Positions 16,731-25,663 of a stretch of DNA of 57,959 nucleotides are shown here, piece after piece. The stretch's first letter is position 1. Each line of letters starts with the position of its first letter. Below the pieces are notes generated by a model. The model was not told the origin of the DNA, searched no databases, and was given only the letters and a program-made list of their open reading frames with translations. The position numbers were made by a program, and so were the translations under genes. The DNA is from Hyphomonadaceae bacterium (GTDB lineage Bacteria; Pseudomonadota; Alphaproteobacteria; Caulobacterales; Aquidulcibacteraceae): NCBI GenBank assembly GCA_021299265.1, contig JAJTGP010000057.1:1-57959 (forward strand), written 5' to 3'.

Positions 16731-17033
16731 TTAAAGCGCGGAGTCGATATCTGTGCTCAACAATTGCTCGGCAAAAGCATCGGCATCTGCTGTCAAAGCT
16801 TTCTGCTCATTCTGCCACGACTGGTAATAGACAAAGCCACCGACACCGAGAACCAAGCTTGCGGCCAAAGCACCAAAGGTTTTCACCCACGCATGGCGCG
16901 GCGCTATCGGCGCGCTGAACGCAGCCATCGCAGACGCTTCGATACGGACGGCAGGCATTTCAGGCACAGGGCTTGCGTGATTGAGCACGTCAGCCAGAGC
17001 CTTATTCAGCGGGTGATGATCGATGATACTCAT
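16731..17033 (-). CDS. Small single-pass membrane protein, likely anti-sigma factor
   Basis: A 100-residue protein with about 48 cytoplasmic residues, one transmembrane helix (TFGALAASLVLGVGGFVYY) and about 30 residues outside. It overlaps the ECF sigma gene by 4 bases (ATGA), the usual place of the cognate anti-sigma factor. No zinc-binding HxxxCxxC motif is visible, so this would be a membrane-anchored type without a ZAS domain. The assignment rests on position and topology, not on a recognised domain. Confidence 0.6.
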   Translation of the reverse strand: MSIIDHHPLNKALADVLNHASPVPEMPAVRIEASAMAAFSAPIAPRHAWVKTFGALAASLVLGVGGFVYYQSWQNEQKALTADADAFAEQLLSTDIDSAL

Positions 17034-17623
17034 GCTGCATGTCCTTCCACGGACGCTTGTAACAAATCGGCCTTCTCAGGCGCAAGGGCGAGACGCAAGG
17101 CGCGTCGGCCCCGCGCCAAGAGGGATTCTACGGCATCGACACTGATGCCTAAAACTTCACCCACATCCTTGGCGGCCAATTCCTCATAATGAGTGAGGAC
17201 AATGGCAGCCCGTTGGCGGTCGGGTAAACTAGCTAGAGCTGCATCCACGCTGTCTCGTAAGGCAGATTGATGCAGCCTAGTATCGGGCATCGGCCCGGGA
17301 TCAGGGGGCTCTGGCGCTTGGTCTTCGTCAACAAAGCGTCCGGCTTTACGCAAGCGGTCGAAGCAGAGATTAGTGGTCACTTGATGCAACCACGTCTCCA
17401 CTCTTGCCCGGCCAGTCTGCCAAGTTGGCAGCACCTTCCACAGACGGATCAGCGCGTCTTGCGTTACGTCCTCGGCCTCCGCGGCATCGCGCAAAAGGCG
17501 CCAGCTGATCCGCCAAAGCTTGGGCGATACCGCCTTGACCAAGGCAGCGGCCGCAGCGCGATCACCGCGGCCTGCTTTGGCGATCAGACCCGCCAAGGGA
17601 TCAAAGACGAGGGGGTTTGACAC
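17030..17623 (-). CDS. ECF-type RNA polymerase sigma factor
   Basis: A 197-residue sigma-70 family protein with region 2 (AEDVTQDALIRLWKVLPTW, about 47-65) and region 4 (LPDRQRAAIVLTHYEELAAK and a following helix-turn-helix VGEVLGISVDAVESLLARG). The linker is short and Pro/Asp-rich, as in ECF factors. It sits between a secreted EF-hand protein (21 bases upstream) and a small membrane protein (overlapping), suggesting an envelope- or calcium-linked regulon. Target promoters are unknown. Confidence 0.9.
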   Translation of the reverse strand: MSNPLVFDPLAGLIAKAGRGDRAAAAALVKAVSPKLWRISWRLLRDAAEAEDVTQDALIRLWKVLPTWQTGRARVETWLHQVTTNLCFDRLRKAGRFVDEDQAPEPPDPGPMPDTRLHQSALRDSVDAALASLPDRQRAAIVLTHYEELAAKDVGEVLGISVDAVESLLARGRRALRLALAPEKADLLQASVEGHAA

Positions 17624-17644
17624 GCGAGGCGACCCTGCTTCGAT

Positions 17645-18370
17645 TTACCAAGGACGACCGGGGCCGCGACGTGGGCCACCTTCACGACCTTGACGGGCAG
17701 CAGCCGCAGCTTCCTCACGGGTCAAGCGACCATCCTTATTGGCGTCAGCGCGTTCGAACATGGGATCAGGGCGAGAAACCCATTCATCCCGGCTGATCTT
17801 GCCATCCTTATTGGTGTCAAACGTACCCAGTGGTGGCGGTGGTGGCGGACCATCGCGGCGGCCCTTCATTTTGTCGCCCATTTTGCCGCGCATGGCGTCC
17901 AACTCTTCGCGCGTGACACGACCATCCTTATTGGCGTCGAGCCGGCTAAACATCTCAGCTGAGCGCTGCTGCATCATCGCTTGCTTCTCTTGTGCACGGG
18001 CGGCCATCGCGGCGTCAAATTCAGCGCGCGTAACTGCTCCATCCTTATTGGCGTCAGCCAAGGTCATCAGGTCACGGCCTTCGCGCGGTTCACGCGGCGG
18101 GCGGCCCTGCATGCCATCTGGACGCGGTGGGCGGGCAGCGCGCATTTCTTCTTCGGTGACAAAGCCATCTTTGTTCTTATCACCCCGATCGAACATGGCT
18201 GTACGTGCGGTGCGCACTTCGTCCATAGTAATCGCCCCATCCTTGTTCAGGTCAGCACGTTCAAAGAAACCGGGACCTTCGCCTGGGGGTGGCGGTGGGC
18301 CTTGCTGTGCCAATACGGGGCTAGCCAGCATCATAAAACCGGCGGTGGCTAGAAAAGTCTTCAAACGCAT
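17645..18370 (-). CDS. Secreted EF-hand calcium-binding protein with six EF loops
   Basis: A 241-residue protein with a Sec signal peptide (VLA/QQ, about residue 21), a Pro-rich linker and six EF-hand loops of the form DxNKDGxxxxxE: DLNKDGAITMDE, DKNKDGFVTEEE, DANKDGAVTRAE, DANKDGRVTREE, DTNKDGKISRDE and DANKDGRLTREE. All six keep the Asp/Asn/Asp/Gly/Glu ligands, so calcium binding is very likely. AAGGAG precedes the start. It is the first gene of a probable operon with the ECF sigma factor and its anti-sigma candidate, and may be both target and signal. Confidence 0.9.
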   Translation of the reverse strand: MRLKTFLATAGFMMLASPVLAQQGPPPPPGEGPGFFERADLNKDGAITMDEVRTARTAMFDRGDKNKDGFVTEEEMRAARPPRPDGMQGRPPREPREGRDLMTLADANKDGAVTRAEFDAAMAARAQEKQAMMQQRSAEMFSRLDANKDGRVTREELDAMRGKMGDKMKGRRDGPPPPPPLGTFDTNKDGKISRDEWVSRPDPMFERADANKDGRLTREEAAAAARQGREGGPRRGPGRPW

Positions 18371-18450
18371 GATCGGGCTCCTTGGTGCAGCCGACCTTGG
18401 GGAGAAGGCCGAGCTTATTGGTGATCTGCCTTTAAAACGTAGGAGAACGA

Positions 18451-21261
18451 CTATTCCGTCGGAACACCTGCAATCTGATTAAAATGATGCCGGATCAGGG
18501 CGCGCGCATCGTCATACATGGCAATGGCCGTATTGAAGTCTGGTGCATCAAGGCAGTGGGCAACCGCCTGCTTTAGCCCTGCTGCCGCTCTGCTTGGCTC
18601 GAAGTCCGAGCCTGCTGCCACGGCGAGGAGTTGGCGCACATTTTGGAGAATAGAGCCTGCCTGTACCAAGCGACCCGCCTCCTCGATGTCCAGAAAGCCA
18701 TAATTGGCCAGTGCCTGAATGGCTTCGATCGTATTGGCGTGGATGATGGGTTTGCCGGAACTGGCTGCCAGTAATTGATGATATTGCGCGAAGAACTCCA
18801 GATCGATCAGTCCACCGCGCTGGCGCTTCACGTCCCAACCGCCACGCACAGGATGAGCAGCAACCATTTTTTCCCGCATGGCGACAATTTCGCTGGCCAA
18901 AGTCTCGTTTGAACGCGGCTTTTGCAGCACTTTTTGCGCGAGGTCAGAGATCTCGGCCATCAGGCTGGCATCCCCAGCAACGGGTCGCAGGCGGGTTAGG
19001 GCCTGAAACTCCCACGTCCAAGCTTGACTGTCGTAATAGCGCTCTAAGGCTGACAAGCGCACGGCCACGGGCCCAGCCCGGCCAGAAGGTCGCAGTTGCA
19101 TATCGACTTCATAGAGGCTGCCTTCTGCAGTCTGGACGGACAGCGCAGAAACCAAACGCTGGGTCAGGCGGGAATGCCATTGTTCGCCACTGATCGGTCG
19201 CTTACCGTCTGACTCACTGTCCGTATCGGCAACATCATAGACGATCATCAAATCGAGGTCGGAATCGGCCGCCAATTCCTGACCACCCAGCTTCCCCCAA
19301 GCACACACCGCCACACGGCCTGGAATAAGGCCGTGCGCCTCCTTCATGGCTTCATGTGCCACTGGCAGAAGCGCAGAAATGCTCGCTTCAGCAAGGTTTG
19401 AATAAGCGATCCCCGCCTCATCGGCCTTGGCCCGGCCGTGCAACACCTGAAAGCCGATGCGGAACATTTCTTCTCGGTGGGCACGTCGCACCGCATCGAG
19501 ACTTTCTTCAAAGCCTTGGGCTTGGGCCATCCCGGCCCGCAGCACCTCTAGCCGGGTTTGTGGTGCATCTAAGGATAAAGGCGCGGTGAAACGCGGCGAT
19601 AGCATGGCATCCAAAATGGCCGGGCGTTGCGCCAGAACCGCTCCCAAGCGCGGTGCTAAAGCCAAAGTCGCGCAGGTCTCTTTGAGGATGAGCGGTTCCG
19701 CCTTGAATAAGGATAAGACCTGCACACCGGCTGGCAAAGCGGCAAAGAAGTCTTGAAAGCGTACGAAGCCTGTATCGGCTTCCCCGGTCGCGGCAATGGC
19801 TTGCAATAAGTCCGGAGTCAGTGCCGTCAGAAGTTCGCGGGCCCGCGACGTCCGTGTTGCAGGGATATGGCCATGGTGCCACGCGCGAATGGTGCGGGCG
19901 ATTTGGCTAGGCCCGGTAAATCCGAGAGAGGCGATGGTCTCAATCGTCTCGGGGTCATCCTCGACGCCCGTAAAGACCAGCGATCCTAGCGGGCTGGAAA
20001 GTGGCTTGCTTTCGGGAAATAATTCACGCACGCGGGTGCGCACCATCTCGCGGCACGCCCTTATATCGCGGTCGAGGGCGGCAAGGTCCGGATGACCAGA
20101 CAAAGCCGCAACGCGGGCGCGCCGATTTGGATCGGCTGGTAGTTTATGGGTTTGCTCGTCATCGAGCATTTGGATGCGGTGCTCGATCGCGCGTAAGAAA
20201 CGATAGCCATGCACCAAGTCATCGCGGGCAGCAGCGTCAATCCGGCCTGCTGTCACCAGCGCATCTAAGGCCTGCAAGGTGCCGCGCACCCGCAAACTGG
20301 AGTCTCGCCCGCCTAAAATGAGCTGTTGGGTCTGGGCAAAAAACTCGATCTCGCGAATGCCGCCGCGACCCAGTTTCACATCAAAGGCAGGATCGTCTAA
20401 ATCGGTAGATCGACGCACCGCATGGATCTGGCGCAGAATGGATTGCACATCGTCAATCGCGGCAAAGTCCAAGTTCTTGCGCCAAATGAAAGGCAGCAAT
20501 TGCTTCAACAGGCTGTTGGCGGCCTCAAAATCTCCGCCAATTGCGCGCGCCTTGATAAAGGCGGCCCGCTCCCAATTCTGCCCCACGCTTTCATAATAAG
20601 CTTCTGCCGCGCGCAACGACACCGCGACCGGGGTTGAGGCAGGATCGGGGCGAAGACGCCAATCAACGCGGAACACATAACCCTCAGGCGTGACCTCTTC
20701 GAGGATGCGCGAGACAGCTTGGACATGGCGCACGCAAACGCCGCTAGCCCCATCCTGATCCTCTGGCCGGAATGCATCGCGATCAAAGAAGGCTGCCAAA
20801 TCAATGTCACTAGAATAATTGAGCTCGTGCGCGCCGTGCTTGCCCATAGCAATGATGAAAAGGCCTGGCACCCGATCTGGTACCAGAAAGCTTGAAGAAT
20901 CGCGACTGGCCGCCGCCCGACTTGCCAAGATCATGGCCGACTGGGTGGCTTGGTCAGCTAGATTGGACAGTGCCAAGGTCACATCGCCCAATTCCAAATG
21001 CCCGTTTAAATCGCCAAGGGCGCAGGCCAAATGTGTATCTGCTTTGGCGTGACGCAAGGCCGCCATGGCTTCGGGGACGCCAAGCTCTGCGGCGTCTTGA
21101 GCCGTCAGCAGACTGTCGGCTAACACCTCAGACACCTTCCCCGCCAAGATGGCGTTGGCTGCTTCTGGCCGCCTTTGACTCAAGCGATCCAGATAAGGGG
21201 CGACATGGCGTGCGGCTTCTAAGGCGTCTTTCAAGGAGCCTAAGGACTGGACCGCGACCAT
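18451..21261 (-). CDS. glnE: Bifunctional glutamine synthetase adenylyltransferase/deadenylylase
   Basis: A 936-residue protein with the two nucleotidyltransferase domains of GlnE: the first marked by NYSSDIDLAAFFD and GRGGIREIEFFAQ, the second by ADSDLDLMIVYD and QRGGLIDLEFFAQ. It attaches and removes AMP on glutamine synthetase under PII control. Length matches E. coli GlnE (about 946). I start it at ATG 21261, which overlaps the histidine kinase stop by one base (TGATG); in-frame codons further upstream lie inside the kinase gene. Confidence 0.95.
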   Translation of the reverse strand: MVAVQSLGSLKDALEAARHVAPYLDRLSQRRPEAANAILAGKVSEVLADSLLTAQDAAELGVPEAMAALRHAKADTHLACALGDLNGHLELGDVTLALSNLADQATQSAMILASRAAASRDSSSFLVPDRVPGLFIIAMGKHGAHELNYSSDIDLAAFFDRDAFRPEDQDGASGVCVRHVQAVSRILEEVTPEGYVFRVDWRLRPDPASTPVAVSLRAAEAYYESVGQNWERAAFIKARAIGGDFEAANSLLKQLLPFIWRKNLDFAAIDDVQSILRQIHAVRRSTDLDDPAFDVKLGRGGIREIEFFAQTQQLILGGRDSSLRVRGTLQALDALVTAGRIDAAARDDLVHGYRFLRAIEHRIQMLDDEQTHKLPADPNRRARVAALSGHPDLAALDRDIRACREMVRTRVRELFPESKPLSSPLGSLVFTGVEDDPETIETIASLGFTGPSQIARTIRAWHHGHIPATRTSRARELLTALTPDLLQAIAATGEADTGFVRFQDFFAALPAGVQVLSLFKAEPLILKETCATLALAPRLGAVLAQRPAILDAMLSPRFTAPLSLDAPQTRLEVLRAGMAQAQGFEESLDAVRRAHREEMFRIGFQVLHGRAKADEAGIAYSNLAEASISALLPVAHEAMKEAHGLIPGRVAVCAWGKLGGQELAADSDLDLMIVYDVADTDSESDGKRPISGEQWHSRLTQRLVSALSVQTAEGSLYEVDMQLRPSGRAGPVAVRLSALERYYDSQAWTWEFQALTRLRPVAGDASLMAEISDLAQKVLQKPRSNETLASEIVAMREKMVAAHPVRGGWDVKRQRGGLIDLEFFAQYHQLLAASSGKPIIHANTIEAIQALANYGFLDIEEAGRLVQAGSILQNVRQLLAVAAGSDFEPSRAAAGLKQAVAHCLDAPDFNTAIAMYDDARALIRHHFNQIAGVPTE

Positions 21262-22718
21262 CAGACTTTCAGCGGCAGGATAAGCCGCGCCTCTAAACCG
21301 CAATCAGCACCGCGCGGCAGGCCGTCGGCCAAAGTCAGGCGGCCACCATGTAGCTCTGCAATCGCCACGGCCAGTGATAGGCCAATGCCAGAACCTGGCA
21401 GGGAACGTGCGCTATCCAAGCGCACAAACCGTTCCAGCACATGGTCGCGCTGGTCTACGGGGATACCACTGCCACTGTCACTCACGCTGATCGACATTTG
21501 GTTCGCGGGTAGGCGCTTGGCCGAAAGGCGCACTTCGCCTTGGCTGGTGTATTTCACCGCATTATCCAAGAGATTGGAGATGGATTGGGCCAAGAGAGAA
21601 CGGTCGGCCATGATCATAAGCTCAGGCTCAATTTCAGCAGTAAACACCAAGCCTGCCTCTTCAATTACGGGCTCAAACAGATCGGCCAATTGGCCGAGCA
21701 GGAGACTGACGTCCAAGGGCTCGAGCTTACCGCCTTCGCCCGCTTCGAGGCGAGACAAACGCAGCACCGCATTAAAAGTTGCCACCACGCCGTCCAATTG
21801 GATCAAGGCATCTTCAATGGCGTCCCGGAGTTCTTCGGTCGATTGTGCCTTGGCTGCAGCCCCTTCCAAGCGCGCGCGCAGTCGTGTGAGGGGAGAGCGC
21901 AAGTCATGGGCGATGGAATCCCCCGTCGTGCGCGCGGCAACGACCAAACGGTCGATCCGCTCCAGCATCGCGTTGAGGTCTTCGGTCAAATCGTCAAACT
22001 CATCGCCATCGCCGGGCCTGATCGTCCGCACGGCTGCGCGACGCTTGAGGTCTCCCGCCATGACGGCACGGGTGGTTCGGGTCAGTTCATCCACCCGTCC
22101 TGCCGCTTGGCGTGCGGCCATAAAGCCACCGACGAGGGCAAAGGCCAGCACCCCTGCCCCGCCCATCCAAATCACGCGTGCGACATGGTCGGCAATCTGC
22201 ACGCCCGGACCTAAATCGCGGGCTACAAACAGACCAAACCCGTCTGGCCCAGCCAAAAACAAGCCTCGCGCCCGTCGACGCTCTATCTTGCCTGTCTCTA
22301 GATCCGGCCGCTCATAACTAAAGCCGGACGAGACCGCACGCTCAGGCTGGAGCGTGCTGTTTGGATCGGGTTTGTCGACTTGGGAGAGGTCAAGGGGTGC
22401 GCCGTCGATATTGCCAGACAGGACTTTGCCGTCTGGTTGGACCAATACATAGAGCGAGTCACTGGCGCGCGCAGCGCGTTGGATCACTTCCATGTTCAAG
22501 CCATCAACGTTCTGCTGCTGCCAGATATCGGCCAATTCGGAGAGTTCTTGACGCGCAAACCGGTCTGCTTCCAACCCCAATCGACCGACGGTTGTGGCAT
22601 AGAGGAAGCCCAGCAGCAGGATCGCAAATCCGGCAAACAGACCTGCAAATGCCATGGCGACGCGAAACGTCGTGGTACGCATCAGCGACCGCAATGGCAA
22701 GAGCAGTTTTTTAATCAT
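21261..22718 (-). CDS. Sensor histidine kinase, HAMP type
   Basis: A 485-residue membrane kinase. Helices span about 20-40 and 182-200 with a roughly 140-residue periplasmic sensor between them. A HAMP linker follows, then the phosphoacceptor His271 in DSIAHDLRSPL and an ATPase domain with NLLDNAVKYT and GSGIGLSLAVAIAELHGG. It partners the response regulator 5 bases upstream. Position beside degP suggests envelope stress sensing; this is inference. Confidence 0.9.
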   Translation of the reverse strand: MIKKLLLPLRSLMRTTTFRVAMAFAGLFAGFAILLLGFLYATTVGRLGLEADRFARQELSELADIWQQQNVDGLNMEVIQRAARASDSLYVLVQPDGKVLSGNIDGAPLDLSQVDKPDPNSTLQPERAVSSGFSYERPDLETGKIERRRARGLFLAGPDGFGLFVARDLGPGVQIADHVARVIWMGGAGVLAFALVGGFMAARQAAGRVDELTRTTRAVMAGDLKRRAAVRTIRPGDGDEFDDLTEDLNAMLERIDRLVVAARTTGDSIAHDLRSPLTRLRARLEGAAAKAQSTEELRDAIEDALIQLDGVVATFNAVLRLSRLEAGEGGKLEPLDVSLLLGQLADLFEPVIEEAGLVFTAEIEPELMIMADRSLLAQSISNLLDNAVKYTSQGEVRLSAKRLPANQMSISVSDSGSGIPVDQRDHVLERFVRLDSARSLPGSGIGLSLAVAIAELHGGRLTLADGLPRGADCGLEARLILPLKV

Positions 22719-22723
22719 CGGCT

Positions 22724-23395
22724 CTAGGCTTCGAGCCGATACCCGGCACCACGCACCGTGTGCAGCATGGGTTTATCGAACTCACGATCAATTTTGGACC
22801 GCAAGCGCGAGACATGGACGTCGATCACATTGGTCTGCGGGTCAAAATGATAGTCCCACACTTTTTCCAACAACATGGTGCGGGTCACCACTTGATTGGC
22901 ATTGCGCATCAGATATTCCAGCAGGCGAAACTCGCGCGGCTGAATATCAATCTTTCGGCCTTCGCGCCGGACAACGCGGGCCAGCAAATCCATCTCTAAC
23001 TCACCGACTTTGAGGTAGGTTGAGGGCGCTCCACCTTCATGCCGGCGACCCAAAGCCTCAACCCGTGCGATAAGCTCGCTGGCAGCATAGGGTTTGGCAA
23101 GATAATCATCGCCACCGGCTTTGAGACCTTCGACCCGGTGCTCGACATCGCCTAAAGCCGACAAGAATAGGACCGGCGTGGCGATACCTGCTGTGCGCAA
23201 GTCTGCCACGACGCTGAGACCGTCCTTTTGAGGCAGCATGCGGTCGAACACCAGAACATCGAATGCTCCACCGCGTGCCATCATTTCGCCCGTCGGGCCA
23301 TCTGCGGCCAAATCAACGACATGGCCAGCTTCTTCGAGAGCACGCCGCATGTAGAGTGCGGTCTCTCCAGCATCTTCAACGATTAGAACACGCAT
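22724..23395 (-). CDS. OmpR-family response regulator
   Basis: A 223-residue regulator: receiver domain with acidic pocket (VEDAG), phosphorylated Asp51 (VLVFDRMLPQKDG), Lys in YLAKPY, then a winged-helix DNA-binding domain ending TVRGAGYRL. The start is ATG 23395, preceded by GGGGGAA at 4-base spacing; an in-frame TTG at 23419 is less likely. It lies 24 bases after degP and 5 bases before its kinase. In rhizobia a regulator-kinase-glnE set also follows degP, to my knowledge. Confidence 0.9.
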   Translation of the reverse strand: MRVLIVEDAGETALYMRRALEEAGHVVDLAADGPTGEMMARGGAFDVLVFDRMLPQKDGLSVVADLRTAGIATPVLFLSALGDVEHRVEGLKAGGDDYLAKPYAASELIARVEALGRRHEGGAPSTYLKVGELEMDLLARVVRREGRKIDIQPREFRLLEYLMRNANQVVTRTMLLEKVWDYHFDPQTNVIDVHVSRLRSKIDREFDKPMLHTVRGAGYRLEA

Positions 23396-23419
23396 CGGAT
23401 TCCCCCCTGATGGCGGCAA

Positions 23420-25030
23420 TTATTTCTTCGGCTCAGACTTAGGCGAAGCTTCTAAGGGTAGCGGCACAAACCCGCCGCCACCGCTTTGGCTTTGCACAAA
23501 GAGCCCGATGAACGAGCGGCCTGCCGCACGTGCAGAGGCGATTGCAGCATCCAATTCTTCAGCAGAGCGGACCTCTTGGCCATTAGCCGTCAAAATTGCG
23601 TCGCCAGCGCGAATGCCCCGCTCTGCCGCGCGCGAGTCTGGATCGACTTCCAAAATCAACACCCCAGCTTCATTGGCGGGAAGGCGCAGGCGGGTGCGAG
23701 CTTGTGCGGACAAAGGCCCGACACTTAAGCCCAAAGAGTTGGCTGCGGGGTTGGCTGGCTGCGCAGCATCTGCCCCTGGCACAGGGTCAGCTTGGCTCAA
23801 CTGCTGTTCAGAAGGACGCGCCATGATGGTTACCGGCACCGTTCGACGGTTACCTTTTGCGTCCACGACATCCAATCGAACAACTTCACCAACACGGGTT
23901 TGGCCAACCCGACGCGTCAGATCGGCGGAGCTTTCGATCTTCTGTCCATTGAATGACAGCACCACGTCGCCGCGCTTCAAACCGGCTTTAGCCGCAGGAG
24001 CACCGGGCGTGACGCCGCCAATCATCGCGCCCTTAGCGTCGCTGCCGAGGCCCCAGCTGTCAGCCATTTCACGGCTGACATCTTGGATCAAAACACCCAG
24101 CCAGCCGTAAGTGACTTTGCCTTGTTCAATAATCTGCTTGGTGGTGCGGTCCGCCAAGGAGGCGGGAATGGCAAAGCCAATTCCGACATTGCCGCCCGAA
24201 CGGGAGAAGATTGCCGTATTCACGCCAATCACTCGGCCACTCATATCAAAGGTTGGGCCACCGGAATTGCCGGGATTGATCGGGGCGTCGATCTGAATGA
24301 AGTCAGCAATATTGCCTTCCCCACGAATATCGCGCCCCAAAGCAGATACGATACCGGCTGTTGCCGTGCCACCCAAACCAAATGGGTTACCGATCGCAAC
24401 AACCCAATCACCCACACGAATTCGGGCCTCAGGGGCGAACTGCACATAAGGGAAGCTGCCGCCTTCAACTTTGAGAACGGCCAAGTCCGTGCGCTCGTCG
24501 CGGCCTACAACCGTAGCCTTCAATTCGCGGCCATCTTTCAAAGTGGCGGTAATTTCTTTGGCTTTTTCCACCACGTGATTATTGGTGACAATGTAGCCCG
24601 TCGAGGTGATGAAGAAGCCAGAGCCGCCGCCACGTTGCTCACGCGGGCGCGCTTGATTGCCGCGCTGGTTCGGCATTTGCTCGAAGAAACGACGCCATTG
24701 TGGTGGCATGCCTTCCAAATCATCGGCCGATGGACCTTCGTCAGCAGCAGCGGCGACTACTTCAAGCGACACCACGGCGGGTGAAACACGATCAACCAGA
24801 TCGGCAAAGCCTGGCAACATTGCGGCCGCTTTGGGCGCTTCGGTCTTGATTTGTTGGGCGGTAGATAGGCTCGGCGACAAAATCTGACCGGCCCCAAATG
24901 CCGCGATGCCTAAAGCCAGCGCCGCTGCCCCTGTCAGGACGGGACGACGCAAAAAGCGCTGCGTCTTTGACTTCTGAACCACAGGGCCAGAAAGGGTGGT
25001 CTGATCTTCACCTTGCTTATCCAACGACAT
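23420..25030 (-). CDS. degP: DegP/DegQ-type periplasmic serine protease (Do family)
   Basis: A 536-residue HtrA protease with an N-terminal signal/anchor helix (31-50), a trypsin-like domain with His152 (VTNNHVV), Asp182 (ERTDLAVLKV) and Ser256 (INPGNSGG), and two PDZ domains with GLKRGDVVLSFNG and GIRAGDAILTANG. It degrades or refolds misfolded envelope proteins. It sits between the cytochrome c maturation genes and a two-component pair. A 150-base gap to cycL with a palindrome at 25125-25140 suggests its own promoter. Confidence 0.92.
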   Translation of the reverse strand: MSLDKQGEDQTTLSGPVVQKSKTQRFLRRPVLTGAAALALGIAAFGAGQILSPSLSTAQQIKTEAPKAAAMLPGFADLVDRVSPAVVSLEVVAAAADEGPSADDLEGMPPQWRRFFEQMPNQRGNQARPREQRGGGSGFFITSTGYIVTNNHVVEKAKEITATLKDGRELKATVVGRDERTDLAVLKVEGGSFPYVQFAPEARIRVGDWVVAIGNPFGLGGTATAGIVSALGRDIRGEGNIADFIQIDAPINPGNSGGPTFDMSGRVIGVNTAIFSRSGGNVGIGFAIPASLADRTTKQIIEQGKVTYGWLGVLIQDVSREMADSWGLGSDAKGAMIGGVTPGAPAAKAGLKRGDVVLSFNGQKIESSADLTRRVGQTRVGEVVRLDVVDAKGNRRTVPVTIMARPSEQQLSQADPVPGADAAQPANPAANSLGLSVGPLSAQARTRLRLPANEAGVLILEVDPDSRAAERGIRAGDAILTANGQEVRSAEELDAAIASARAAGRSFIGLFVQSQSGGGGFVPLPLEASPKSEPKK

Positions 25031-25124
25031 GAATCTTCATCCTGCAGTGTGCCACCACCCGCCATTCGGGCCGCGCGTTAGGTGCACTATGACAGGGCGA
25101 AGATGGCCAGACCATGGCCAAAAC

Positions 25125-25140
25125 ATTACAATGTTGTAAT
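25125..25140. promoter_or_regulatory. Palindrome in the cycL-degP gap
   Basis: ATTACAA-TG-TTGTAAT: two perfect 7-base arms around a 2-base centre. A second overlapping dyad (AACATT-AC-AATGTT) shares the site. It lies about 95 bases upstream of the degP start, in the only sizeable gap between cycL and degP, and is a candidate operator. The binding protein is unknown. Confidence 0.4.
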
Positions 25141-25180
25141 AAAGCGGATTCTCAGATGAACATGCTGTTAGATTGCAGCT

Positions 25181-25663
25181 TTAGTCGGCCGAGGGCTTGT
25201 TTTCAAACTCTTTCAAGGCGGCCAAAGCCTGCGTATCGTCAATGGCAGGTGCCGCAGCCGGTGCCGCTTGACCGCGTCGGCTGGCGATAAAAAGGCCAAG
25301 TCCCCCAAGCAGCAGTAAAGCCAAGGGCGCGCCCCAGAGAGCAAATGTGTCCACCCCGATTCGCGGGCGCAGCAGCACAAACTCGCCATAGCGATCTGCA
25401 AAGAAACGGCGAACTTGGGCGTCGCTATCACCTGCCGCAATCCGCTCACGAATGGCCTTGCGCATATCTACGGCGATCTCAGCCGATGACAGAGCAACGG
25501 GTTCATTCTCGCACACCACGCAGCGGATTTCCCGGGCGAGGCTTTGGGCACGGGCTTCTAAGGCGGGGTCGGTTAAGGGCGCTTCAACTGCCTGCACACC
25601 CGCGGGTGCTGCCAGCACCACGAGCCAAACCGTCAGCAAGAGGGTGTGAAGCAGGCGTTTCAT
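25181..25663 (-). CDS. ccmH: Cytochrome c maturation protein CcmH/CycL
   Basis: A 160-residue periplasmic thioredoxin-like reductase of apocytochrome c. A signal peptide is followed by the redox pair Cys48-Val-Val-Cys51 in IRCVVCENEPV, a variant of the usual LRCxxCQNQ. The three-helix DMRKAIRERI...GDSDAQVRRFFADRYGEFVLLRP-like region follows, then a C-terminal membrane helix. It overlaps ccmF by 4 bases. CcmH passes reduced apocytochrome to the CcmF/I heme ligation complex. Confidence 0.9.
   Translation of the reverse strand: MKRLLHTLLLTVWLVVLAAPAGVQAVEAPLTDPALEARAQSLAREIRCVVCENEPVALSSAEIAVDMRKAIRERIAAGDSDAQVRRFFADRYGEFVLLRPRIGVDTFALWGAPLALLLLGGLGLFIASRRGQAAPAAAPAIDDTQALAALKEFENKPSAD

Noticed and set aside
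17645-18370. Regularly spaced near-identical DNA units (CATCCTTATTGGCGTC) that look like a repeat array
   Set aside because: They encode the EF-hand loops of one protein; spacing and frame fit the coding sequence, so not CRISPR.
21385-22317. 310-codon plus-strand open frame
   Set aside because: Lies antisense inside the histidine kinase gene; Ser/Arg-rich shadow translation without a ribosome site.
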